Below the pieces are notes generated by a model. It was not told the origin of the DNA. It made no database searches and was given only the letters and a program-made list of their open reading frames with translations. Shown here in pieces: positions 1-5,231 of a stretch of DNA of 5,231 nt (its first letter is position 1; every line of letters begins with the position of its first letter). This DNA comes from an uncultured Planctomycetaceae bacterium (GTDB taxonomy: Bacteria; Planctomycetota; Planctomycetia; Pirellulales; UBA1268): assembly GCA_903885855.1 (NCBI GenBank), contig CAISKG010000084.1:1-5231 (forward strand). The letters run 5' to 3'. The position numbers and the translations under genes were made by a program.

Positions 1-2800
1 CCGGTCCGTCGGCGGCGGCCACCGCGAGGAGCGCCTCGCGCGCGCCCGCCGGCCGCGTCTCGCCGAGGATGGCGATGTCGGCCAGCCGTGCCTCCGCGGG
101 CGCCGCCGGATCCTTCACGACCCCCAGCGCTTCGGCCACGGCCGCCGCGTCGCCGAGGCGCAGGCGCAGGCCGCGCGAGCCGCCGCCGGCGCGGCTGATC
201 GCCGCCAGGAGATCGGCGGGCACCGTGGCCAGCGATCGGCCGCCGAGGGCCTGCTCGATGCCCGCCAGCAGCCGGCCGCGGTGCTCGGCATCGGGGGCCG
301 CGTCGACGAGGGCCGCGGCGGCCGACTGCTCGGCACGGGAGCCCGCGGCCAGCCGCCGGCCGATGCGCGGCTGGAGCACGTCGCGGCCGAGCCGCGTCGA
401 CCACAGCGGGCCGTCGGCGGCCGCGAGCCCGGCCAGGGTGGCGTCGCGGTCGAGCGCGAGCAGTCGTTCCACCGCCCACCACGAGAGCAGCGGGATATGG
501 ATGTCGTCGGTGTCGGCGGGCGCCCCGTCCTCCGGACGCGCCAGCAGCGCCGTCACCAGCGCGAGCGCCGCGTCCGTGGGGAGCCGGCGCGCCGAGGCCG
601 CCAGTTGGCTGCGGACCACCGGGTCGGATTCCCCGCGGGCGAGCTCGCCGAGCCGCGCGGCGACCGGCGGCGACGGGGCGCCGTCGTCGCAGCACAGCCG
701 CACCCCCCAGGCGCGCACCGCGGCGTCGGGATGGCCGAGGAGCCGCAGCCATTCGCCGTCGTCGGGGGCCCCCAGGCGCACGAGCGCCCAGGCGAGATCG
801 AGCGGGAAGGGGGCGGGCCGTTCACCCGCGTCGAAGAGCCGCGTGGAGACCAGCGCGCGGGCGCCGCGGGGGCGCTCGGCCGCGAGCCGCTCGAGCGCCA
901 GCTCGCGGATCCGGCGATTGGGATCGGCGAGCCGGTCGACGAGCGCTTCCGCGGCGTCGCGCGACAGGTCGGGGAGCGGATGCGGCGGGTCGTCCTTCGC
1001 GGCCAGCCGCCAGATCCGGCCGCGCTCGCGGTCGATCCGCCCCTGGTAGTGGCTGGCGTGATCGATGCGCTGCTCGTAGAAGTCGCACACGTACAGCGCC
1101 CCGTCGGGGCCGAGCTGGATGTCCACGGGGCGGAACCAGCTGTCGCCGCACGACAGCGGCGCCTCGACGTCGGTGGTGGCGATGCTCGAGCGTTCGGCGC
1201 GGACCACGCTCTCGGTCACCTGCCCCTGCAGCGGCGCCACGCCGAACAGGTGCCCGGCGCGCGCGGCGCCGAGCGCCGGGGCGTCGTTCACCGCCAGGGC
1301 GTGCGTGAAGCGCGGCACGCTGTGGTGGCCCATCGGCTCGAAGAACCCGAAGGCGAAGGGATTGGAAAGTTCGCCGTGCTTCTCGAATCCCTTGCGGTAG
1401 TACCCCCCCTGGACGTAATGGAAGCCGCGCGTGTCGCCGCCGTTGTGGCCGGAGAGGATGCGGCCGGCGGCGTCGATCTCCACGCCGAAGGCGTTGCCCC
1501 CTCCCTCGGCGAAGATCTCGTAGCGTCCGCTCGCGGGGTGGTAGCGCCAGATGCACTGCCCGACGCTCGTCACCGGCGGAGCGTCGCTGCCCGGGCGGCG
1601 GACGCGGCTGGTGACCGTGCTCCCCTGGGCGGCGTACAGCCAGCCGTCGGGACCACGGCGCAGGTTGTTGGCGATGGAGTGCGAATCCTCGATGCCGAAG
1701 CCCTCGAGGTGGACCGTGGGATCGCCGTCGGGCCGGTCGTCGTGGTCGGCGTCGGGGTAGAAGAGCAGATAGGGGGGCTGCAGCACCCACAGGCCGCCGG
1801 GATCGAAGGCGAAGCTCGACAGCAGGCTCAGACCCTCCACGAACACGCCGTGGGTTTCGGGGATCCCGTCGCCGTCCCGGTCCTCGTGGAAGGAGATGCG
1901 GTCGAGGCCGCGGTCATGGCGGGGGGGCGCGGCGGGCACCTTGTCGTAGACGCTCCGCAGGAAGGCGTCACGGCTGACCATCACCAGCCCCGCCGGCTCC
2001 GGGTACTGGATGAATTCCGCCACCCACAGCCGCCCCCTGGAGTCCCATTTGATCGACAGCGGCTGGCGCACCGCGGGCTCGGCGACCACCAGATCGACGC
2101 GCAGGTCCGCCGCCGGGCGGAAACGCGCCTGCTCCGCGGCCGCGGGGAGCGGGCCCTCGTCGTCGATGCGCCGCAGGGACCGCTCGGCCTCGTCCGCGGG
2201 GACGGGCGCGCCCCCCACCGCGGGCAGGGGCCACCCCGGGGCCGGCTCGCCGCCGCGGAAGGTCCACGTGCCGCCGAGGCGGATCGCCTCGTCGCCGCCG
2301 AAGAGCACCGGCGTCGCGACCTGGAAGTTGGTCCGGCCGTCGCGGACGCAGGTGCGGATCACGATCTCCAGGCGGCCGTCGGCCCCGACGGCCTCGGCGG
2401 GCACCGGGAATCGGTCGGGGCCCCCGAGTCCGCTGCGGAAGGTCGGGGGGAAGAGCCCGGCCGTGCCGACGCTCCGCCCGCCGGCGACGATCTCGAGGGC
2501 CGCGTCGAACGGCTCCACGAACAGGCTCAGCGGCCGTCCCTTCCACCCCTCCGGAATGGCGACGGCGCAGCGGTAGGAACCGATGCCGTCGAGGCCCCGC
2601 TCCGGCTGCCGGAAGACCTCCGGCACGGCGACCTGCCGGTCCTCGGGCACCGGGATCACCGGCGGGTCTTCGGCACGGGACGACACCGCCAGAGCGGCCA
2701 GGCACAGCCACACCCACGCCCCGCGCCGCGCACGCGGGGCCCGTTTCGGGCCCGGGAAGGAGTCCGCATATCGCCCGCTCACCGCGTTCAACGCCGCCAT
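1..2800 (-). CDS. PVC-type membrane-bound dehydrogenase-like secreted protein with HEAT repeats (3' end beyond window)
   Basis: Uninterrupted minus-strand frame of 933 codons from ATG at 2800 to the left edge, with no stop in the window, so the C-terminus is missing. GGGGAG (2807-2812) lies 6 nt upstream of the ATG and an in-frame TAG lies further upstream, fixing the start. Residues 1-44 are a signal peptide: a long basic n-region, hydrophobic core WVWLCLAALAV, likely cut after SRA. Residues 50-185 resemble a galactose-binding-like jelly-roll ending in LGGTWTFR. Residues 233-600 match the PVC-type dehydrogenase propeller (Piru_Ver_Nterm-like): LVVAEPAV and GRLWVAEF, then GPDGWLYAAQG, IWRYHP, NAFGVEID, GGYYRKGF, RPVDIQLGPDGALYVCDFY and GRIWRL. 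Two acidic loops (D307/D309/D311/E315 and D350/D352/D354/D358) look calcium-binding. Residues 611-933 form Ala/Leu/Arg-rich helical repeats of HEAT type. Relatives are distantly like sugar dehydrogenases; many end in a cytochrome c domain, but no CxxCH is present in these 933 residues. The substrate is unknown. Family assignment is firm; enzymatic activity is unproven. Confidence 0.93.
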   Translation of the reverse strand, partial: MAALNAVSGRYADSFPGPKRAPRARRGAWVWLCLAALAVSSRAEDPPVIPVPEDRQVAVPEVFRQPERGLDGIGSYRCAVAIPEGWKGRPLSLFVEPFDAALEIVAGGRSVGTAGLFPPTFRSGLGGPDRFPVPAEAVGADGRLEIVIRTCVRDGRTNFQVATPVLFGGDEAIRLGGTWTFRGGEPAPGWPLPAVGGAPVPADEAERSLRRIDDEGPLPAAAEQARFRPAADLRVDLVVAEPAVRQPLSIKWDSRGRLWVAEFIQYPEPAGLVMVSRDAFLRSVYDKVPAAPPRHDRGLDRISFHEDRDGDGIPETHGVFVEGLSLLSSFAFDPGGLWVLQPPYLLFYPDADHDDRPDGDPTVHLEGFGIEDSHSIANNLRRGPDGWLYAAQGSTVTSRVRRPGSDAPPVTSVGQCIWRYHPASGRYEIFAEGGGNAFGVEIDAAGRILSGHNGGDTRGFHYVQGGYYRKGFEKHGELSNPFAFGFFEPMGHHSVPRFTHALAVNDAPALGAARAGHLFGVAPLQGQVTESVVRAERSSIATTDVEAPLSCGDSWFRPVDIQLGPDGALYVCDFYEQRIDHASHYQGRIDRERGRIWRLAAKDDPPHPLPDLSRDAAEALVDRLADPNRRIRELALERLAAERPRGARALVSTRLFDAGERPAPFPLDLAWALVRLGAPDDGEWLRLLGHPDAAVRAWGVRLCCDDGAPSPPVAARLGELARGESDPVVRSQLAASARRLPTDAALALVTALLARPEDGAPADTDDIHIPLLSWWAVERLLALDRDATLAGLAAADGPLWSTRLGRDVLQPRIGRRLAAGSRAEQSAAAALVDAAPDAEHRGRLLAGIEQALGGRSLATVPADLLAAISRAGGGSRGLRLRLGDAAAVAEALGVVKDPAAPAEARLADIAILGETRPAGAREALLAVAAADGP
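2718..2753 (-). repeat. Two overlapping, mutually exclusive perfect inverted repeats in the early coding region
   Basis: GCCCCGCG (2718-2725) pairs with CGCGGGGC (2733-2740) across a 7-nt loop. GGGCCCG (2737-2743) pairs with CGGGCCC (2747-2753) across a 3-nt loop. The two stems share bases 2737-2740, so only one can form fully at a time. In the minus-strand message they begin about 47 nt after the start codon, in the stretch coding for the basic part of the signal peptide. There is no T-run, so neither is an intrinsic terminator. GC-rich Arg/Pro/Ala codons may produce them by chance. Confidence 0.45.
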
Positions 2801-2806
2801 GCCCCG

Positions 2807-2812
2807 CTCCCC
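2807..2812 (-). promoter_or_regulatory. Ribosome binding site of the dehydrogenase-like gene
   Basis: GGGGAG on the minus strand is separated by 6 nt from the ATG at 2798-2800. It supports this start over the in-frame GTG six codons downstream (2780-2782). The next in-frame codons upstream contain no start before a TAG at about 2870. Confidence 0.6.
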
Positions 2813-2936
2813 GACGATCGGGGGTCGCCCGCGCGCATCGCCCGCCGTGGCTCCCCCGTGGCAGCGAGTCTACCTCCGCTGACCGCCCTCCCCGGACGGC
2901 GGCGGGGCTTGCCAGAGCCAGCAGCGCCGCGGCGTT

Positions 2937-2965
2937 TCGGACGGCATGTGGGACGATCTGGGACG
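2937..2965 (+). repeat. Short direct repeats (T/C)GGACG-type, possible operator
   Basis: The heptamer TGGGACG occurs at 2949-2955 and 2959-2965, exactly 10 bp apart (about one helical turn), preceded by a one-mismatch copy TCGGACG at 2937-2943. The core GGGAC recurs at 2993-2997 and 3138-3142 and, inverted, at 3054-3058 and 3082-3086. Regular spacing within a divergent promoter region suggests a regulator-binding site. No regulator can be named, and chance is not excluded in GC-rich DNA. Confidence 0.35.
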
Positions 2966-2991
2966 GCCCGCGATCGCCCTAAGTCGTGTAA

Positions 2992-3059
2992 CGGGACTGA
3001 AAAGAGACATTCTGGGAAAGGTGGGCGCTTTGGGTGGAGTCGATCGATTTACAGTCCCG
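2992..3059. repeat. 8-bp perfect inverted repeat flanking the AT-richer promoter segment
   Basis: CGGGACTG at 2992-2999 is the exact reverse complement of CAGTCCCG at 3052-3059, with 52 bp between. The right arm overlaps the last two bases of the candidate -35 element (3048-3053) of the rightward promoter, a position typical for a repressor or an activator site. The arms also carry the GGGAC core seen in the nearby direct repeats. Confidence 0.35.
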
Positions 3060-3076
3060 AGGGTCGCTGCTAGCCT
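3048..3076 (+). promoter_or_regulatory. Candidate sigma-70-type promoter of the thioredoxin-like gene
   Basis: TTTACA (3048-3053, five of six matches to TTGACA) is followed by a 17-bp spacer and TAGCCT (3071-3076, three of six matches to TATAAT, keeping the first T, the A and the last T). The -10 is preceded by TG plus one base (3068-3070), an extended -10 feature that can compensate for a weak hexamer. Transcription would start near 3083, giving a leader of about 63 nt. It sits in the least GC-rich part of the window. Planctomycete promoters are not well enough defined to be certain. Confidence 0.4.
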
Positions 3077-3132
3077 TCCGCGTCCCGGTTTTGCCGGCGG
3101 AAACTCTTGCAGCGTACCGCGATCGCCCGATG

Positions 3133-3140
3133 AAGGAGGG
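3133..3140 (+). promoter_or_regulatory. Ribosome binding site for the GTG start at 3146
   Basis: AAGGAGGG contains a full GGAGG core (3135-3139) with 6 nt to the GTG at 3146-3148. It is the strongest Shine-Dalgarno match in the window and is the reason for choosing the longer form of the thioredoxin-like protein. Confidence 0.6.
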
Positions 3141-3145
3141 ACGCG

Positions 3146-4213
3146 GTGTCACGGAGGAGAGCCACGATGCACGGTGGTGCGAAGAGCGGGCCGCGCCTTT
3201 GCAGGCGCGGGTTCCGGAACGGTCGGCGTGGCCTTCGGGGCACGGCGGCCCGGGAGCGTGGTGGGCTCGTCCCGGCGGCCCTGGCGGCGATCGCCCTCGT
3301 GTGCGGGCTCGTTCCCGCGGGAGTCGGCATCCCGGCCGCCGCCGCGGAGCACGCCGCCGGCTGGCACACCTCCTACGACGCCGCCATGGCCGAGGCCGAG
3401 CGCAGCGGCCGGCCCCTGCTCGTGCTTTTCACGGGCAGTGACTGGTGCCCCCACTGCCGCACGCTCGAGAAGAACGTCCTGGAAACCGCCACCTTCCGCG
3501 ATTGGGCCGAGGGGCGGATGGTGCTGCTCATGATCGACCTGCCGCGGCAGGGGATCAGCGAGGCGGTTCGCGTGGAGCGGTCGAAGGTCTGCATCAAGTA
3601 CGGCATCCGCAGTTTCCCGGCGGTTCTGCTCCTGGGCCCGGACGGCAGCCGACTCGCGGAGAAGCGGGGCTACGAGGGGCAGACGGCCGCCTCGTGGGTG
3701 GCCGACATGGCCCAGCACCTCCCCACCAGCGCCGCCCCGACGACCGTGACGGCCTCCCGGCCGGTCGCCCCGCAGGTGGCGACCGTGGCCCCCACGGCGA
3801 CGAGCGAGGGGGCGGACGTGCTCGATTCCCTCGACAAGGCGATCGAGACGGCCCGCGGCACCAAGCGCCCGATCCTCCTCGTGGTGGCGCGGCCCGGCGA
3901 CAAGGCCGCCCGCAGCCACTCCGACTCCCTGATCAACGATCCCGAGTTCGCCCCCTTCGTGCAGGAACACTTCGTCGTCGCCCACGTGCCCCCTTCCGCC
4001 GACAACGGCAGCCAGGAGGCGGCGTCGCTCGAGACCCTGCTCGGGGGCGTCGAACTCCCCCCGGAAGCGGTGGAGCTGATCGTCACCGACGACGGCCAGA
4101 CGCCCCTCTTCAGCCAGTCCGGCGCCCAGCCGCCGGCCAGGATCGTCCACGGCCTGCGGCGCTTCCTCGCCGCCCGGCAGGCGGCCCGCTTCGGCGACGC
4201 CCCGGTGCGCTGA
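3146..4213 (+). CDS. Exported thioredoxin-family protein, CPHC active site, tandem with a degenerate second domain
   Basis: A 355-residue protein starting at GTG 3146 behind AAGGAGGG; an in-frame ATG at 3167 is an alternative. Residues 1-39 are a long Arg-rich n-region, about 41-63 a hydrophobic core, and cleavage is likely after the AAAA run near residue 67, so the mature protein acts outside the cytoplasmic membrane. Residues 73-193 form a thioredoxin fold of the Thioredoxin_7-like type: RPLLVLFTGSDW then CPHC (C101, C104), conserved L107/E108, the strand VLLMIDLP, and the cis-proline loop SFPAV (P158). Residues 194-222 are an Ala/Pro/Thr/Val linker. Residues 224-345 repeat the layout (RPILLVV, then PEFAPFVQEHFVV, then VELIVTDDG) but have no cysteine at all. 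The likely role is a periplasmic thiol-disulfide reductase or isomerase; partners are unknown. It is divergent from the exported dehydrogenase-like gene. The family call is firm; the redox direction cannot be told. Confidence 0.92.
   Translation: MSRRRATMHGGAKSGPRLCRRGFRNGRRGLRGTAARERGGLVPAALAAIALVCGLVPAGVGIPAAAAEHAAGWHTSYDAAMAEAERSGRPLLVLFTGSDWCPHCRTLEKNVLETATFRDWAEGRMVLLMIDLPRQGISEAVRVERSKVCIKYGIRSFPAVLLLGPDGSRLAEKRGYEGQTAASWVADMAQHLPTSAAPTTVTASRPVAPQVATVAPTATSEGADVLDSLDKAIETARGTKRPILLVVARPGDKAARSHSDSLINDPEFAPFVQEHFVVAHVPPSADNGSQEAASLETLLGGVELPPEAVELIVTDDGQTPLFSQSGAQPPARIVHGLRRFLAARQAARFGDAPVR
3153..3158 (+). promoter_or_regulatory. Second ribosome binding site, for an alternative in-frame ATG at 3167
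   Basis: GGAGGA lies 8 nt upstream of an in-frame ATG (3167-3169, residue 8 of the longer form). This start is as good as the GTG by spacing and uses the preferred codon, so the true N-terminus could be either. The difference is only seven residues, of which three are arginines, ahead of the signal peptide. Confidence 0.45.
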
Positions 4214-4231
4214 CCCCCGGCCCGCGTCCCG

Positions 4232-5231
4232 TCAGCCGTCGGCGGATCCCGGGCGCTCCATCCGGAACCGCGCCGCCTCGTCGTTGAGATCGACGATGGC
4301 ATGGCGGAACCCGTCGATCGACCGGGCGAAGCTCTCGGTGGTGGTCGCCGAGAGCCCCGCCTCGCCCCGCAGTCGCTCCATCGACTCGCGCACCTTTCGG
4401 GCGCCGCTGGACTGCGTCTCCATGCCGTCATGGAGCTGCTCCAGGGAGCGGGTCACCGACTCCACCGGGGCCACGATGCGCGCCAGCTGCTCCCCCACCT
4501 GCGTGACCCTGGCGATCCGCTCGCTGACCTCCGCCCGAAAGCGATCCATCTCCATCGTGCCGCTGGACACCGCCGACTGCATGTCGCGCACCATCCGCTC
4601 GATGTCCTTCGTGGCCAGCGCCGTCTGATCGGCGAGGCGCCGGATTTCCTGGGCCACGATCCGGAATCCGCGCCCCGCCTCCCCGGCCTTCTCCGCCTCG
4701 ATGGTGGCGTTGACGGAGAGGAGGTTCGTCTGCTCGGCGACCTTGGCAATCGTCGTCACGACCGTCGTGATGCCGCCGGCACGTTGGCGGATGGTGGCGA
4801 GCTTGCGCGTGAAGGCGGTCATCGCCTCCTCGAGCTCCCGCATCGACGCCGACATGCTGTCGAGCCCCGCGCGGCCGTCGACGGCGACGCGGGTCGCCTC
4901 GCGGGCGGCGACGGTCACGGTGGCGGTGGCGCCGAGGAGATGGTCGGCGTTGGCGGCGATGAGGTTGACCGCGCCGGAGACGTCGGCCACGGCGCCGCTG
5001 AAGCCGCGCACCGCCCGCTCCTGCCGCGACAACGCCGTGCTGACCTCCGTCTCCTCGCTGGAGAGCCGCGCCGCCGAGTCCTGCACGCGCCGCAGCGACT
5101 CGCGCAGCGTCTCCGCCATGCCGGCCGCGGCCGCGCCGAGCCGCCCCGCCTCGCCGTCGCCCCCCGCGGGCAGGTCGGCGCCGAGATCGCCGGCGGCGAG
5201 CGCGTCGAGGGCCGTGGCGGTCGCCACGACG
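4232..5231 (-). CDS. Methyl-accepting chemotaxis-type signal transducer, C-terminal part (5' end beyond window)
   Basis: The minus-strand frame is open at the right edge and stops with TGA at 4232-4234; 332 codons are visible. The GTG at 5225-5227 falls inside the HAMP domain and is not a natural start, so the sensor and membrane segments lie outside the window. Numbering from that GTG, residues 1-50 are a HAMP-like linker (ALDALAAGDLGADLP, then a Gly/Glu turn and amphipathic helix). Residues 51-325 are a long coiled-coil signalling domain. The conserved hairpin tip (about 165-188; 4664-4735) contains EQTNLLSVNATIEAEKAGEA followed by GRGF, the surface that binds CheA and CheW in receptor arrays. 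It continues with VAQEIRRLADQTALATKDIE and a MQSAVSSGTMEMDRF segment, a pattern I recall from one subset of MCPs. The C-terminus (RPGSADG) lacks a CheR-tethering pentapeptide of the NWETF type. It converges on the thioredoxin-like gene. The ligand cannot be inferred. Confidence 0.93.
   Translation of the reverse strand, partial: VVATATALDALAAGDLGADLPAGGDGEAGRLGAAAAGMAETLRESLRRVQDSAARLSSEETEVSTALSRQERAVRGFSGAVADVSGAVNLIAANADHLLGATATVTVAAREATRVAVDGRAGLDSMSASMRELEEAMTAFTRKLATIRQRAGGITTVVTTIAKVAEQTNLLSVNATIEAEKAGEAGRGFRIVAQEIRRLADQTALATKDIERMVRDMQSAVSSGTMEMDRFRAEVSERIARVTQVGEQLARIVAPVESVTRSLEQLHDGMETQSSGARKVRESMERLRGEAGLSATTTESFARSIDGFRHAIVDLNDEAARFRMERPGSADG

Larger units (their letters stand above)
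2801..3145. other. Divergent intergenic region (345 bp) without a gene
   Basis: This stretch lies between the start codons of the leftward dehydrogenase-like gene and the rightward thioredoxin-like gene. I see no credible small gene or structured RNA in it. About 2975-3060 is clearly richer in A and T than the coding regions, as expected for promoter DNA. It contains a candidate rightward promoter, several GGGAC-type motifs and an 8-bp inverted repeat. For the leftward gene I find only a weak -10-like TAGACT (2867-2872, minus strand) with no matching -35, so its promoter is not identified. Confidence 0.8.

Noticed and set aside
69..1049. Long plus-strand open frame rich in Ser, Ala and Arg
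   Set aside because: It lies opposite the dehydrogenase propeller and HEAT coding region, has low-complexity composition without any domain, and is explained by GC-rich shadow coding.
822..2717. Minus-strand frames 822-1790 and 1968-2717 as separate genes
   Set aside because: They are Arg/Pro/Gly-rich and out of frame with the continuous minus-strand frame from 2800 that shows a signal peptide and clear family motifs.
2867..2872. TAGACT on the minus strand as the -10 of the dehydrogenase-like gene
   Set aside because: Four of six matches, but no -35-like hexamer 16-18 bp upstream in very GC-rich DNA; not supportable as a promoter.
3076..3102. Imperfect hairpin TTCCG...CGGAA with an inner CCGG stem
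   Set aside because: It would straddle the expected transcription start, so much of it would not be in the RNA; the stem is interrupted by a 4-nt bulge and is too weak to call a leader structure or riboswitch.
3099..3126. GGAAAC as the -35 of an ECF-sigma promoter for the thioredoxin-like gene
   Set aside because: No CGTC-like -10 at the expected spacing, and the start point would leave too little leader ahead of the ribosome binding site.
3034..3533. Plus-strand frames 3034-3441 and 2946-3533 crossing the promoter region
   Set aside because: They overlap the thioredoxin-like gene in other frames, show no recognisable protein features and lack convincing ribosome binding sites.
3149..4150. 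333-codon minus-strand frame opposite the thioredoxin-like gene
   Set aside because: It is in codon register with the thioredoxin frame, so it is open only because TTA, CTA and TCA are avoided; it has no domain and a His/Gly/Arg-rich composition.
4243..4264. CGGAT...ATCCG inverted repeat near the end of the transducer gene as a terminator for the thioredoxin-like gene
   Set aside because: Only a 5-bp stem with a 12-nt loop and no following T-run; it lies within coding sequence.

Overview
The window is very GC-rich, with GC-loaded third codon positions and GTG starts. It carries an exported protein of the PVC-type 'putative membrane-bound dehydrogenase' class, which is expanded in Planctomycetota and their relatives. 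I infer a planctomycete chromosome segment; the sequence does not allow a finer placement. There is no sign of a mobile element, phage, CRISPR array, tRNA or rRNA.

Layout: (1) Bases 1-2800, minus strand: the first 933 codons of a large secreted protein with a signal peptide, a beta-sandwich domain, a PVC-type dehydrogenase beta-propeller and a HEAT-repeat region. It runs off the left edge, so its C-terminus (where many relatives carry a cytochrome c domain) is not visible. (2) Bases 2801-3145: a 345-bp divergent intergenic region with no gene. It is visibly less GC-rich in its right half and holds a plausible promoter for the rightward gene, repeated GGGAC-type motifs and an 8-bp inverted repeat. 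(3) Bases 3146-4213, plus strand: an exported thioredoxin-like protein with a CPHC active site followed by a second, cysteine-free thioredoxin-like half. (4) Bases 4232-5231, minus strand: the C-terminal part of a HAMP/methyl-accepting chemotaxis-type transducer, cut by the right edge and convergent with the thioredoxin gene across only 17-18 bp.

The dehydrogenase-like and thioredoxin-like genes are divergently arranged, are both predicted to be exported, and share one control region. A shared role in envelope redox chemistry is possible: the thioredoxin could handle disulfides or haem-site cysteines of exported redox proteins. This is inference from arrangement only. The chemoreceptor-like gene looks like an unrelated neighbour. 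I see no convincing evidence of a wholly new system. The most informative points are the tandem active/degenerate thioredoxin architecture, the two RBS-start pairs on that gene, the motif-rich divergent promoter region, and the overlapping hairpins at the start of the dehydrogenase message.
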